From Thiomonas sp. (GTDB lineage: Bacteria; Pseudomonadota; Gammaproteobacteria; Burkholderiales; Burkholderiaceae_C): 10,642 bases of DNA. Made by a program: the position numbers and the translations under genes. The DNA lies in assembly GCA_028706735.1 (NCBI GenBank), contig JAQTVS010000069.1, positions 1 to 10,642 of the forward strand, read 5' to 3'. Shown here one piece after another: positions 1 to 7,029 of this stretch. Below the pieces are notes generated by a model, which ran no database searches, was not told where the DNA came from, and saw only the letters and a list, made by a program, of their open reading frames with translations. How positions within the stretch are numbered: the first letter of the stretch is position 1; the number at the start of each line of letters is the position of its first letter.

Positions 1-2
1 CC

Positions 3-206
3 TGCTCACCGCTGAATTCTGGGCCTGCCAAAGGCGATGACGACCCCAACCGAGTACCCGGCACACTGGTCACGGAGCGCAACTATGGCGTGCTCAAGTT
101 CAGTGGCGAGGGCAAGAACCGTAGCCTGGAACTGGTGACCAAGAGCGTCGAGGGCAAGGTACTCTGGTCACACAAGCTCGGGCTGTCCGATTTGGGCTGG
201 ATCTGA
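3..206 (+). CDS. C-terminal fragment, possibly alkaline phosphatase D (PhoD)-like metallophosphatase
   Basis: An open frame enters from the left edge and runs without a stop to the TGA at 204-206, giving 67 residues; the start lies outside the window. The tail reads as a beta-rich domain with the segments RNYGVLKF, RSLELVTKS and GKVLWSHKLGLSDLGW. The pattern 'NYGV...L.L.....GKVLW...L.L.DL' is like the end of PhoD-type phosphatases and related secreted metallophosphatases, where it follows the catalytic domain. No catalytic residue is visible here, so the assignment rests on the tail alone. It faces the convergent ammonium transporter gene, with about 250 bp between the two stop codons. The open frame and coding-like composition make a real gene likely; the family is only a moderate guess. 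Confidence 0.5.
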   Translation, partial: CSPLNSGPAKGDDDPNRVPGTLVTERNYGVLKFSGEGKNRSLELVTKSVEGKVLWSHKLGLSDLGWI

Positions 207-227
207 GCGCCCCCAGGGCCGAGCACT

Positions 228-307
228 CCCCACCCCATCCCTCCCCACGAGCGGGGAGGGAGTGATCTCACCTCCCCCACGGCGTGGGGGAGGTCGGGAG
301 GAGGATG
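228..307. repeat. Single copy of the GC-rich dispersed repeat (same family as 5021-5334)
   Basis: This 80 bp stretch aligns end to end, almost without gaps, with the 78 bp units at 5021-5334. It has the same two palindromes in the same order. The first is an 8 bp perfect stem, CCCTCCCC/GGGGAGGG. The second is a 12 bp perfect stem, ACCTCCCCCACG/CGTGGGGGAGGT, around one base. It lies between two convergent genes. Short ORFs called across it are artefacts of the repeat. Confidence 0.8.
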
Positions 308-328
308 GCCCAGCCCCCCCGAGGGGGA

Positions 329-412
329 TGAGAAAACTTGGGGCGGCCCTGCGTTTTCTCAGGAGACAAGCCGAGCGCATGAGAAACACATCGGATCGCC
401 CAGTGGTTTCTC
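329..412. terminator. Two consecutive hairpins between convergent genes, possible terminators
   Basis: Hairpin 1 is TGAGAAAAC (329-337) pairing perfectly with GTTTTCTCA (353-361) over a 15-base loop. Hairpin 2 is GAGAAAC (381-387) pairing with GTTTCTC (406-412) over an 18-base loop. The arms of the two are near copies of each other. They lie between the stops of the phosphatase-like gene (206) and the ammonium transporter (455), where both transcripts must end. Neither is followed by a clean T-run, so a classical intrinsic terminator is not proven. Confidence 0.35.
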
Positions 413-454
413 GCCCTTCACGGGTCAGCGCGCAGCGACTGGCCAAAGCCGCGG

Positions 455-1654
455 TCACCACGACGCCTCCCGCTCCGGGGTGGCGCTGATGCGGTGGATG
501 GAAAGGTCGGCGCCGTTGAATTCTTCCTCGGCATCGAGGCGGATGCCGAGGGTCTTTTTCAGCACGCCATAGACCACGAAGCCGCCCATCAAGGCCACCG
601 TGATGCCCATCAGCGTGCCGACGATCTGCGAGGCCAGCGACACGCCGCCCAGACCGCCCAGCGCCTTCATGCCGAAGATGCCCGCGGCGATGCCGCCCCA
701 GGCGCCGCAAAGGCCATGCAGCGCCCAGACGCCCAGCACGTCGTCGATCTTCCAGCGGTTTTGCGTCAGGGTGAACATCCAGACGAACAGCGCCCCTGCC
801 ACCGCGCCGACCACCATCGCGCCCAGTGGATGCATCACGTCCGAACCCGCGCACACCGCCACCAACCCGGCCAGCGGGCCGTTATGCAAAAAGCCGGGGT
901 CATTCTTGCCCGCCGCCAGCGCCGCCAGGGTGCCACCGACCATCGCCATGAGCGAGTTCACCGCCACCAGGCCGCTGATCTGGTCGAGCTTTTGCGCGCT
1001 CATCACATTGAAGCCGAACCAGCCCACGATCAAAATCCACGAACCCAGCGCCAGAAAGGGAATGGACGACGGCGGATGCGCGGAGATCTGCCCATTGGCG
1101 TGATAGCGGCCGCGCCGGGCGCCCAGCAGCAGCACGGCGGGCAGCGCGATCCATCCGCCCATCGCATGCACCACCACTGACCCGGCGAAGTCGTGAAAAG
1201 GCGCGCCAAAGGTGGATTGCAGCCACGCCTGAATGCCCAGATTGCCGTGCCACACAATGCCCTCGAAAAACGGGTAGACGAAGGCGACGATGGTGAAGGT
1301 GGCGATGAGTTGGGGCCAGAACTTGGCGCGCTCGGCAATGCCGCCAGAAATGATGGCCGGAATGGCCGCGGCGAAGGTCAGCAGGAAGAAGAAGCGGGTC
1401 AGCTCGTAGCCATGTTCGCGGGTGAGCACCTCATCGCCTACGAGGAAATGATGGCCGTAGGCGATGCCATAGCCGATCAGGAAGTAGGCGATCGCGGAGA
1501 CGGAAAAGTCGGTGATGATTTTCGACAGCGCGTTGACCTGGTTCTTCTTGCGCACCGTGCCCAACTCAAGAAAGGCGAACCCAGCGTGCATGGCGAGCAC
1601 CAGAATGGCGCCGAGGAGGATGAACAACACATTACCGCTGGAGGCGTCTTGCAC
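455..1654 (-). CDS. amtB: Ammonium transporter (Amt/MEP/Rh family)
   Basis: A 399-residue inner-membrane channel for NH4+/NH3. It starts at GTG 1654: an in-frame stop lies upstream at 1676-1678, there is no in-frame ATG, and an AGGA about 9 nt upstream serves as ribosome site. The first helix starts almost at the N-terminus (residues 8-31), with no separate signal peptide, unlike E. coli AmtB. About eleven hydrophobic helices follow. Conserved points include D155 and H163 in HDFAGSVVVHAMGG, H313 in WALHGLCG (the twin pore histidines), F215 in GWFGFN and the IAERAKF motif. The cytoplasmic tail (about 371-399) has an acidic stretch and ADLSIHRISATPE, like tails that bind the PII protein GlnK. 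No glnK is visible next to the gene. The upstream sigma-54 promoter suggests induction under nitrogen limitation. Family assignment is very secure; the gene name is by analogy. Confidence 0.95.
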   Translation of the reverse strand: MQDASSGNVLFILLGAILVLAMHAGFAFLELGTVRKKNQVNALSKIITDFSVSAIAYFLIGYGIAYGHHFLVGDEVLTREHGYELTRFFFLLTFAAAIPAIISGGIAERAKFWPQLIATFTIVAFVYPFFEGIVWHGNLGIQAWLQSTFGAPFHDFAGSVVVHAMGGWIALPAVLLLGARRGRYHANGQISAHPPSSIPFLALGSWILIVGWFGFNVMSAQKLDQISGLVAVNSLMAMVGGTLAALAAGKNDPGFLHNGPLAGLVAVCAGSDVMHPLGAMVVGAVAGALFVWMFTLTQNRWKIDDVLGVWALHGLCGAWGGIAAGIFGMKALGGLGGVSLASQIVGTLMGITVALMGGFVVYGVLKKTLGIRLDAEEEFNGADLSIHRISATPEREASW

Positions 1655-1691
1655 GATTGGGGTTCCTGAGAAGGGTCAGATGCACGGAAAC

Positions 1692-1707
1692 AGCAAACTC
1701 CGTGCCC
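1692..1707 (-). promoter_or_regulatory. Sigma-54 (RpoN) -24/-12 promoter of the ammonium transporter
   Basis: Read on the minus strand this is GGGCACG-GAGT-TTGCT. The sigma-54 consensus is TGGCACG-N4-TTGCW, and only the first base differs. The invariant GG and GC are exactly 10 bases apart. Transcription should start near 1681, about 27 nt before the GTG start and upstream of the AGGA ribosome site, so the geometry fits a short leader. RpoN/NtrC control of ammonium transporters is well known; this site is read from sequence only. Confidence 0.75.
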
Positions 1708-1754
1708 ATAAAAGACGCATGACACCCTTGTTTGGTTCACAACCGCTCACAAAA

Positions 1755-1771
1755 CGCGCTTTTTCGGTGCA
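1755..1771 (-). promoter_or_regulatory. NtrC-like binding site upstream of the sigma-54 promoter
   Basis: CGCGCT-TTTTC-GGTGCA matches the NtrC dyad TGCACY-N5-GGTGCA at 10 of 12 defined positions. Its centre is about 80 bp upstream of the predicted transcription start, a usual enhancer distance. A lone half-site CGCACC lies further up at 1787-1792. The match is imperfect and the call depends on the neighbouring sigma-54 promoter. Confidence 0.45.
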
Positions 1772-1847
1772 TTGCCTGGCCTAAATCGCACCATATCAAG
1801 GCGTTACGCACTGACTTAGGGCGTTTCAGCCGGGGCAGCCGCTTGCT

Positions 1848-1853
1848 TAGAAT
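1848..1853 (+). promoter_or_regulatory. Possible -10 box for the DUF3460-scpA genes
   Basis: TAGAAT (5 of 6 to TATAAT) lies 44 bp before the DUF3460 start. The hexamer 17 bases further upstream, TTCAGC, is a poor -35. The site is between the divergent transporter promoter and the gene, where a promoter is needed. Confidence 0.3.
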
Positions 1854-1897
1854 GGCAGCCTTGTTGTTCCTCCTGCCGTTTCCATTCGAGAACGTCC

Positions 1898-2095
1898 ATG
1901 CCTTTCAAAGTCAAACCCTACGTTTCTGAAGTGACGCATTTCATCCAGGATCTGAAGCACAGCGATCCGCAGCTTGAGGCCAAGCAGAAAGAAGGGCGTG
2001 CCCGGCTTTGGGACAAACCGCAGAACCCCGAGTTGACCCGGGAATTCCAGGCAGGCCGGGTGCCGCAGAAAGCCTACGTTTACGGCAGCCACTGA
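1898..2095 (+). CDS. DUF3460 family small protein
   Basis: A 65-residue protein beginning MPFKVKPYVSEVTHFI and ending KAYVYGSH. The pattern of a YVS start, an acidic/leucine-rich helix (FIQDLK...PQLEAKQKEGRARLWDK, residues 15-40) and a VPQ.AYVY end is that of the DUF3460 family, a short conserved protein of Burkholderiales. I know of no function. There is no signal peptide or membrane segment, so it should be cytosolic. The start ATG at 1898 has only a weak purine tract upstream (GAGAAC). It lies 40 bp before scpA on the same strand and is probably cotranscribed with it. It is divergent from the ammonium transporter, with a shared 243 bp regulatory region. Confidence 0.85.
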   Translation: MPFKVKPYVSEVTHFIQDLKHSDPQLEAKQKEGRARLWDKPQNPELTREFQAGRVPQKAYVYGSH

Positions 2096-2135
2096 CATCC
2101 GCCCGAGCGTCGCAAGCTTGGCAACAGGCCATTCA

Positions 2136-2984
2136 ATGACCTCCGCCTCCAGCGACGCCGCGCTGCTGTCCCCGACAGTGGACAGCACGCCGGCAACGGT
2201 CGATGGCATGGCGGTCGCGCGGCTGTATGGCGAGCCGCTGTTCGAGTTGCCGCAAGACCTCTACATCCCGCCCGACGCGCTGGAGGTCTTTCTCGAAGCC
2301 TTCGAAGGGCCGATGGATCTGCTGCTCTATCTCATCCGCAAGCAGAACTTCAACATCCTCGACATTCCTCTGGCGCAGGTCACCGCGCAGTATCTGAGCT
2401 ATGTCGAGCAGATCCGCCATCACAACCTCGAACTCGCCGCCGAGTATCTGCTGATGGCGGCCATGCTCATCGAGATCAAGTCGCGCATGTTGCTGCCGCG
2501 CCCGCCCGCCGAACCGGGCGCAGAGCCCGAAGACCCGCGCGCCGAACTCGTGCGCCGTCTGCTGGAGTACGAACGCTTCAAGCTCGCCGCGCAGCAACTC
2601 GACGCCCTGCCCGTGCTCGGACGCGACTTCTGGCGCGCGCAAGTGCTGTTCGACCGCGACGCCGCGCCGCGCCTGCCTGACGTCACCACTGACGAGTTGC
2701 AGCGGGCCTGGAGCGACATTCTCAAGCGCGCCAAGCTGCATACGCACCACAAGATCACCCGCGAACAGCTTTCGGTGCGCGACTACATGAGCCGCGTGCT
2801 GCGCCAGTTGCAAGGCACGCGTTTCCTCGAATTTCACGAACTGTTCGACCCCGCGCAGGGCGTGCCCGTCGCCGTGGTCACGCTGGTGGCGCTGCTCGAA
2901 CTCACCCGCGAGGCGCTGGTGGACATCACCCAGGCCGAGGCCTTCGCCCCGCTGTATGTGCGGCTGGCTTACACCCCGAGTTGA
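2136..2984 (+). CDS. scpA: Segregation and condensation protein A (kleisin, ScpA)
   Basis: A 282-residue kleisin subunit of the SMC-ScpA-ScpB condensin complex, which compacts and segregates the chromosome in the cytoplasm. I chose ATG 2136, with ACAGG just upstream. An in-frame TTG at 2118 would add six residues but has no good ribosome site. The N-terminal kleisin signature is at residues 50-66 (LEVFLEAFEGPMDLLLYLI). It is followed by helices with DIPLAQVTAQYLSYV and the conserved AAEYLLMAAMLIEIKSRMLLP (101-121). A charged, proline-rich linker around 122-136 leads to helical middle parts and a C-terminal winged helix (about 210-282, RDYMSRVLRQL to APLYVRLAY) that would contact the SMC head. 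Residues 1-40 are a variable extension. ScpB is not in the window. The stop is 5 bp before the MITE at 2990. The call is secure. Confidence 0.95.
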   Translation: MTSASSDAALLSPTVDSTPATVDGMAVARLYGEPLFELPQDLYIPPDALEVFLEAFEGPMDLLLYLIRKQNFNILDIPLAQVTAQYLSYVEQIRHHNLELAAEYLLMAAMLIEIKSRMLLPRPPAEPGAEPEDPRAELVRRLLEYERFKLAAQQLDALPVLGRDFWRAQVLFDRDAAPRLPDVTTDELQRAWSDILKRAKLHTHHKITREQLSVRDYMSRVLRQLQGTRFLEFHELFDPAQGVPVAVVTLVALLELTREALVDITQAEAFAPLYVRLAYTPS

Positions 2985-2989
2985 TGTTA

Positions 2990-3153
2990 GGAGTCTGCCG
3001 GACTTGGAAGTCGCGGGCTGCAAAATGGCCCTGCGGCGCCCTGCGCCAGCGGCTTTTTGCCCCATAGTCCAAGCTATGGGGCGGCAAATCCGCCGCCACA
3101 TTGCATCCCCATCGCCATTTTTCGCCATCCGCACCCCAAGCCCGGCAGACTCC
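2990..3153. mobile_element. MITE-like element, 164 bp, with IS1182-type terminal inverted repeats
   Basis: It is bounded by 18 bp inverted repeats, GGAGTCTGCCGGACTTGG (2990-3007) and CCAAGCCCGGCAGACTCC (3136-3153), with one mismatch. The interior has no gene. It is built of nested inverted repeats: AAAATGGC paired with GCCATTTT near the ends, and a central GCCCCATAG/CTATGGGGC hairpin around 3059-3081. The outer repeats match the left end of the IS at 9048 in 15 of 18 bases, and its right end in 10 of the 11 bases visible. This indicates a non-autonomous element mobilised by an IS1182-family transposase. I see no target duplication. It lies between scpA and panB and may also end scpA transcription. 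Confidence 0.75.
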
Positions 3154-3175
3154 CAGGCTGGGAATCGAACGCTCG

Positions 3176-3206
3176 TTCGCAAAAACAAGCCTGGCGCGGG
3201 CATAAT
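3176..3206 (+). promoter_or_regulatory. Possible panB promoter
   Basis: CATAAT (3201-3206) is 5 of 6 to the -10 consensus. TTCGCA (3176-3181) is a 4 of 6 match to -35 at a long 19-base spacing. The predicted start near 3213 gives a leader of about 20 nt. The site lies just outside the MITE, so panBC could be expressed independently of scpA. Confidence 0.35.
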
Positions 3207-3233
3207 GCGGCGGTTTCCACCTGAGCTCAAGCC

Positions 3234-4094
3234 ATGTCTGCAGACTCTTCCGCGCCCTACGGCGCCCCGCCCCGCAGTGATAGCGCCCCCCGCAAACCGC
3301 TCACCCTGCACCGCCTGCGCGCCATGCGCGAGGCCGGCGAGAAAGTCGCCATGCTCACCGCTTACGACGCGGCCAGCGCCAGCCTGCTCGACGCCGCCGG
3401 GGTCGATTGCCTGCTGGTGGGCGACTCGCTGGGCATGGTGATGCAGGGCCACAGCTCCACCCTGCCCGTCACGCTGGAGCAAATGGTTTATCACACGCAG
3501 TGCGTGGCGCGCGGCAATCGCAGCGCCTGGCTCATCGCCGATCTGCCCTTCGGCAGCTACCAGGGCGGAGTCGAGCAGGCCGTGGCCAGCAGCGTGGCGC
3601 TGATGCAGGCCGGCGCGCAGATGGTCAAGCTGGAAGGCGGCGGCTGGACCGTGCCGCTCATCGCCGCCCTTGTGGAGCGCGGCATCCCGGTGTGCGCCCA
3701 CCTCGGGCTCACGCCGCAAAGCGTGCACGCGCTCGGCGGCTACCGCATTCAGGGCCGCGACGCGCAATCGGCCGACACCCTGCGCCGTCATGCGGCCGAA
3801 GTTGGCGCTGCGGGCGCGGCCATGCTGGTGCTCGAACTCGTGCCGTCCGAGCTGGCGGCGCAGATCAGCGCCGACTATCCCGGCATCACCATCGGCATCG
3901 GCGCGGGCGCGCGCACACACGGCCAGGTGCTGGTGCTGCACGACATGCTCGACATCACCCGCGGCCCCAAGCCGCGCTTTGTGCGCAACTTCATGCAAGG
4001 CGCGCCGAGCATTCTCGACGCCGTGCGCGGCTATGTGGAGGCCGTCAAGCAAGGCGCGTTTCCCGACGAAGCCTTGCACGGCTATGCCGCCTGA
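3234..4094 (+). CDS. panB: 3-methyl-2-oxobutanoate hydroxymethyltransferase (ketopantoate hydroxymethyltransferase)
   Basis: A 286-residue cytosolic enzyme that transfers a hydroxymethyl group from 5,10-methylene-tetrahydrofolate to 2-oxoisovalerate, giving ketopantoate, the first committed step to pantothenate and CoA. The fold is a Mg-dependent TIM barrel. Metal ligands are visible as D64 ([12 protein letters not shown]), D103 (ADLPFGSY) and E134 (MVKLEGG, with K132). The catalytic glutamate is E201 (LELVPSE). [15 protein letters not shown] (156-170), GIGAG (221-225) and PRFVRNF (247-253) are also typical. Residues 1-20 form a polar, proline-rich extension absent from the 264-residue E. coli protein. 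The segment after GIGAG reads ARTHGQ, where E. coli has an aspartate before GQ; I expect this position to vary. The ribosome site is weak. panC follows after 36 bp, so the two are very likely one operon. Confidence 0.97.
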   Translation: MSADSSAPYGAPPRSDSAPRKPLTLHRLRAMREAGEKVAMLTAYDAASASLLDAAGVDCLLVGDSLGMVMQGHSSTLPVTLEQMVYHTQCVARGNRSAWLIADLPFGSYQGGVEQAVASSVALMQAGAQMVKLEGGGWTVPLIAALVERGIPVCAHLGLTPQSVHALGGYRIQGRDAQSADTLRRHAAEVGAAGAAMLVLELVPSELAAQISADYPGITIGIGAGARTHGQVLVLHDMLDITRGPKPRFVRNFMQGAPSILDAVRGYVEAVKQGAFPDEALHGYAA

Positions 4095-4130
4095 TTCGTT
4101 TCGTCTCAAAAACGTCTGACTGCAATTGCC

Positions 4131-4976
4131 ATGCTGACCGTCCACACCCAGAACGACTTGCGCACCGCGCTGCGGCAGCACCCCGCCTGGGCGCTGGCGC
4201 CCACCATGGGCAATCTCCACGCCGGGCATCTGGGCCTGATCGCCCGTGCGCGGCAGGAGAACGTTCCGGTGGTGGCGAGCATCTTCGTCAACCGCCTGCA
4301 GTTCGGGCCGAACGAAGACTTCGACCGCTATCCGCGCACCCTGCCGCACGACGCGGCGCTGCTGGCCGACGCTGGCTGCGACCTGCTGTTCGCCCCTGAC
4401 GAAGCCGAGATGTACCCGCAGCCGCAAACCTTCCGCGTGCTGCCCGATCCGGCCATCGCCGGCATTCTCGACGGCGCCGCCCGCCCCGGCCACTTCGAAG
4501 GCGTGGCCACCGTGGTGATGAAGCTGTTCCAGATGGTGCAGCCGCGCCACGCCGTGTTCGGCAAGAAGGACTATCAGCAGTTGCTCCTCATCCGCCGCAT
4601 GGTCGAGCAGTTCGCCCTGCCCATCAACATCATCGGCCTCGACACGGTGCGCGCCGAAGACGGCCTGGCGCTGTCCTCCCGCAATGGCTACCTCACGCCC
4701 GAAGAGCGCGCACAGGCGCCGCAACTCCAGGCCGCCCTGCGCGCCCTGGCCGACGACGCCCGCAGCGCGACCGCTCCCGAGCAGATTCACCTGCTCGAAC
4801 AACAGGCCAAGACCCGCCTCGACCAACTCGGCTGGACGCCCGACTACCTCACCCTGCGCCGCCGCGCCGACCTGCAGACGCCCACCGCGCTCGACCTGCA
4901 CCGCGGCGCGCCCTGCGTGGTGCTGGGCGCAGCGCGCCTGGGCCGCACCCGGCTGATCGACAACCTGGAGTGCTGA
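4131..4976 (+). CDS. panC: Pantoate-beta-alanine ligase (pantothenate synthetase)
   Basis: A 281-residue cytosolic ligase that joins pantoate and beta-alanine with ATP, through a pantoyl-adenylate, to form pantothenate. It is a class I nucleotidyltransferase-type Rossmann fold. PTMGNLHAGH (24-33) holds the HxGH nucleotide motif. VNRLQFGPNEDFDRYPR (53-69) forms the pantoate-binding loop, GKKDYQQ (144-150) lies in the active site, and LSSRN (181-185) is the counterpart of the KMSKS loop. The length fits the family (about 280). The C-terminal 90 residues are the smaller lid domain, with DYLTLRR and CVVLGAARLGRTRLIDN. The start ATG at 4131 follows a weak ribosome site and is 36 bp after panB. panD and panE, needed for beta-alanine and pantoate, are not in the window. 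Confidence 0.97.
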   Translation: MLTVHTQNDLRTALRQHPAWALAPTMGNLHAGHLGLIARARQENVPVVASIFVNRLQFGPNEDFDRYPRTLPHDAALLADAGCDLLFAPDEAEMYPQPQTFRVLPDPAIAGILDGAARPGHFEGVATVVMKLFQMVQPRHAVFGKKDYQQLLLIRRMVEQFALPINIIGLDTVRAEDGLALSSRNGYLTPEERAQAPQLQAALRALADDARSATAPEQIHLLEQQAKTRLDQLGWTPDYLTLRRRADLQTPTALDLHRGAPCVVLGAARLGRTRLIDNLEC

Positions 4977-5020
4977 ACTCAGGTTGTCTCCTGGACTTGT
5001 CACGCGGGGTCAAAATGCCT

Positions 5021-5334
5021 CCCCACCCCGACCCTCCCCACAAGTGGAGAGGGAGAGGTCTCACCTCCTCCACGCCGTGGAGGAGGTCGCAGAAGAATGC
5101 CCACCCCGACCCTCCCCACAAGTGGAGAGGGAGAGGTCTCACCTCCTCCACGCCGTGGAGGAGGTCGCAGAAGAATGCCCACCCCGACCCTCCCCACAAG
5201 TGGAGAGGGGAGAGATCTCACCTCCTCCACGCCGTGGAGGAGATCGCAGAAGAATGCACACCCCGCCCCCCACAAGGAGAGAGGGAGTGTTTTCCCCTCC
5301 CCCACCGCGTGGGGGAGGTCGGGAGGGGGAGCGC
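5021..5334. repeat. Four-copy 78 bp tandem repeat with paired palindromes
   Basis: Units start at about 5021, 5099, 5177 and 5256. Units 1-2 are 78 bp and almost identical. Unit 3 is 79 bp (one extra G, AGAGATC for AGAGGTC). Unit 4 is diverged and partly deleted in its first half. Each full unit holds a first imperfect stem (CCTCCCCAC/GTGGAGAGG) and a second perfect 11 bp stem, CCTCCTCCACG/CGTGGAGGAGG, around one C. In unit 4 the second stem is CCTCCCCCAC/GTGGGGGAGG, with both arms changed together. The repeats fill the panC-nadB gap. The rest (4977-5020 and 5335-5463) holds no gene and no promoter I can defend. All ORFs across it are repeat artefacts. Confidence 0.9.
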
Positions 5335-5463
5335 CAGCCGCAAACCCAGACCTCGCGGCTGATGGGCGCCTCTTGTCAGCACGCAAAAACCTCGTCGGCA
5401 CGAAGGTGGACAATCGCGTCTTCCCTGCCTTGTCGACGCCCTGCTTACACACGGTGACCCCTT

Positions 5464-7029
5464 ATGCCTCAAAGTGACGTCCTCATCCTCGGCGCCGGTC
5501 TGGCCGGCCTGTCCACCGCTCTGCATCTCGCCGAGCGCTTCAAGGTGACGGTGCTGGCCAAGCGCACTCTCGATATCTCGTCCAGCCAATGGGCGCAGGG
5601 CGGCATTGCTGCGGTGCAGGCCGAGAGCGACAGCGTCGAGGAACATATGCAGGACACGCTGGTCGCCGGCGCCATGCTCAACGATCTGCGGGCCACGCGC
5701 TTTGTCATCGAGCACGGGCCGGCCGCCATTGCCTGGCTGCGTGAACAGGGCGTGCCTTTCGACACCGAAGGCGCCGCGCTGCACCTCACCCGCGAGGGCG
5801 GCCACAGTCAGCGCCGCATCGCCCATGTGGTGGACGCCACGGGCGCCGCCATCCAGACCACTCTGCTCGCCCGCGCCAAGGCCCATCCCAACATCACCCT
5901 GCTGGAAAACCATGTCGCGGTCGATCTCATCACCGACCGTCATGTGGACGGCAAGGCCAGCCCGCGCTGCTGGGGCGCCTATGCCCTCGACACCGCCAGT
6001 GGCCGGGTCGAGACTTTCGCCGCAGCGCACACCGTGCTGGCCACCGGCGGCGCCGGCAAGGTGTATCGCTACACCACCAACCCCGACACCGCCAGCGGCG
6101 ACGGCCTCGCCATGGCCTGGCGCGCGGGCTGCCGCGTGGCCAATATGGAGTTCATCCAGTTCCACCCCACCTGCCTGTATCACCCCAAGGCCAAGAGCTT
6201 CCTCATCACCGAGGCCGTGCGCGGTGAAGGCGGCAAACTCGTGTTGCCCGACGGCGCCCGCTTCATGCCCGCGCACGACCCGCGCGCCGAGCTCGCCCCG
6301 CGCGACGTGGTGGCCCGCGCCATCGACTTCGAGATGAAAAAGCGCGGCCTCGACTGCGTCTACCTCGACATCACCCACAAGGGCGAAGCGTTCATCCGCC
6401 AGCACTTTCCCACCATTCACGCCCGCCTGCTCGAACTCGGCATCGACATGGCGCGCGAGCCCATTCCCGTGGTGCCCGCAGTGCATTTCACCTGCGGCGG
6501 CGTGCTCACCGACCTGTCGGGCCGCACCGACCTGCCCGGCCTCTACGCAGCGGGCGAAGTGGCCTACACCGGCCTGCACGGCGCAAATCGCCTGGCGAGC
6601 AACTCCTTGCTGGAATGCGCGGTGTTCGGCAAAGCCGCTGCGCTCGCCATCCTGGAAACCGCGCCCCCCGACGTGCCCACGCCCCGCCGCTGGGACGAAA
6701 GCCGCGTGAGCGATGCCGACGAACTCGTGGTCATCAGCCACAACTGGGACGAGCTGCGCCGCCTGATGTGGAACTACGTCGGCATCGTGCGCACCGACAA
6801 GCGGCTGGAGCGCGCCGCCCATCGCATCGCCCTGCTGCAAGCCGAGGTGGACGAGTTCTACGCCAACTTCCGCGTCACCCGCGACCTGCTGGAGATGCGC
6901 AACCTGCTGCAAGTTGCCGCCCTCATCGTGCGCTCGGCGCAGTTGCGGCACGAAAGCCGCGGCCTGCACTACAGCCTCGACTGGCCCCTGACCGCCGCGC
7001 CCGCGGCCCCCACCATTCTCGTGCCCTGA
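5464..7029 (+). CDS. nadB: L-aspartate oxidase
   Basis: A 521-residue FAD enzyme that oxidises L-aspartate to iminoaspartate, which quinolinate synthase (NadA) condenses with dihydroxyacetone phosphate on the way to NAD. The dinucleotide-binding motif [17 protein letters not shown] is at residues 8-24 and the flavin motif [12 protein letters not shown] at 39-50. The active-site residues of E. coli NadB all appear at a constant offset of ten: E111 ([10 protein letters not shown]), H234 (FIQFHPT), R280 ([12 protein letters not shown]), H341 ([11 protein letters not shown]) and R376 ([12 protein letters not shown]). RGEGG (253-257) and the C-terminal helical domain (about 420-521) are present. 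It is full length. ATG 5464 follows a modest GGTGA. Its stop directly abuts the next ATG (7030), so the next gene is likely translationally coupled. nadA and nadC are not seen here. Confidence 0.97.
   Translation: MPQSDVLILGAGLAGLSTALHLAERFKVTVLAKRTLDISSSQWAQGGIAAVQAESDSVEEHMQDTLVAGAMLNDLRATRFVIEHGPAAIAWLREQGVPFDTEGAALHLTREGGHSQRRIAHVVDATGAAIQTTLLARAKAHPNITLLENHVAVDLITDRHVDGKASPRCWGAYALDTASGRVETFAAAHTVLATGGAGKVYRYTTNPDTASGDGLAMAWRAGCRVANMEFIQFHPTCLYHPKAKSFLITEAVRGEGGKLVLPDGARFMPAHDPRAELAPRDVVARAIDFEMKKRGLDCVYLDITHKGEAFIRQHFPTIHARLLELGIDMAREPIPVVPAVHFTCGGVLTDLSGRTDLPGLYAAGEVAYTGLHGANRLASNSLLECAVFGKAAALAILETAPPDVPTPRRWDESRVSDADELVVISHNWDELRRLMWNYVGIVRTDKRLERAAHRIALLQAEVDEFYANFRVTRDLLEMRNLLQVAALIVRSAQLRHESRGLHYSLDWPLTAAPAAPTILVP

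Noticed and set aside
494..1180. 228-residue plus-strand frame inside the ammonium transporter
   Set aside because: It is antisense to a full-length, clearly conserved transporter and has a His/Gln/Arg-rich composition typical of antisense frames.
2980..3160. Target-site duplication around the MITE
   Set aside because: Flanks TTA (left) and CAG (right) do not match; either the element is old or its duplication is absent.
2133..5003. 956-residue open frame on the minus strand opposite scpA, panB and panC
   Set aside because: It is antisense to three well-recognised genes, rich in A, G, H, Q and R as expected from the complement of high-GC codons, and resembles no family.
5021..5334. CRISPR array
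   Set aside because: The 78 bp units are directly contiguous with no unique spacers, and there are no cas genes.
5373..5463. nadB promoter built on TTGTCA at 5374
   Set aside because: No acceptable -10 lies 16-18 bp downstream; other candidates in this gap were equally weak, so none is reported.
4970..5477. Several overlapping ORFs with repeated HPDPPHKWRG-like peptides
   Set aside because: They are translations of the 78 bp DNA repeat in different frames; no frame is favoured and no ribosome site fits.
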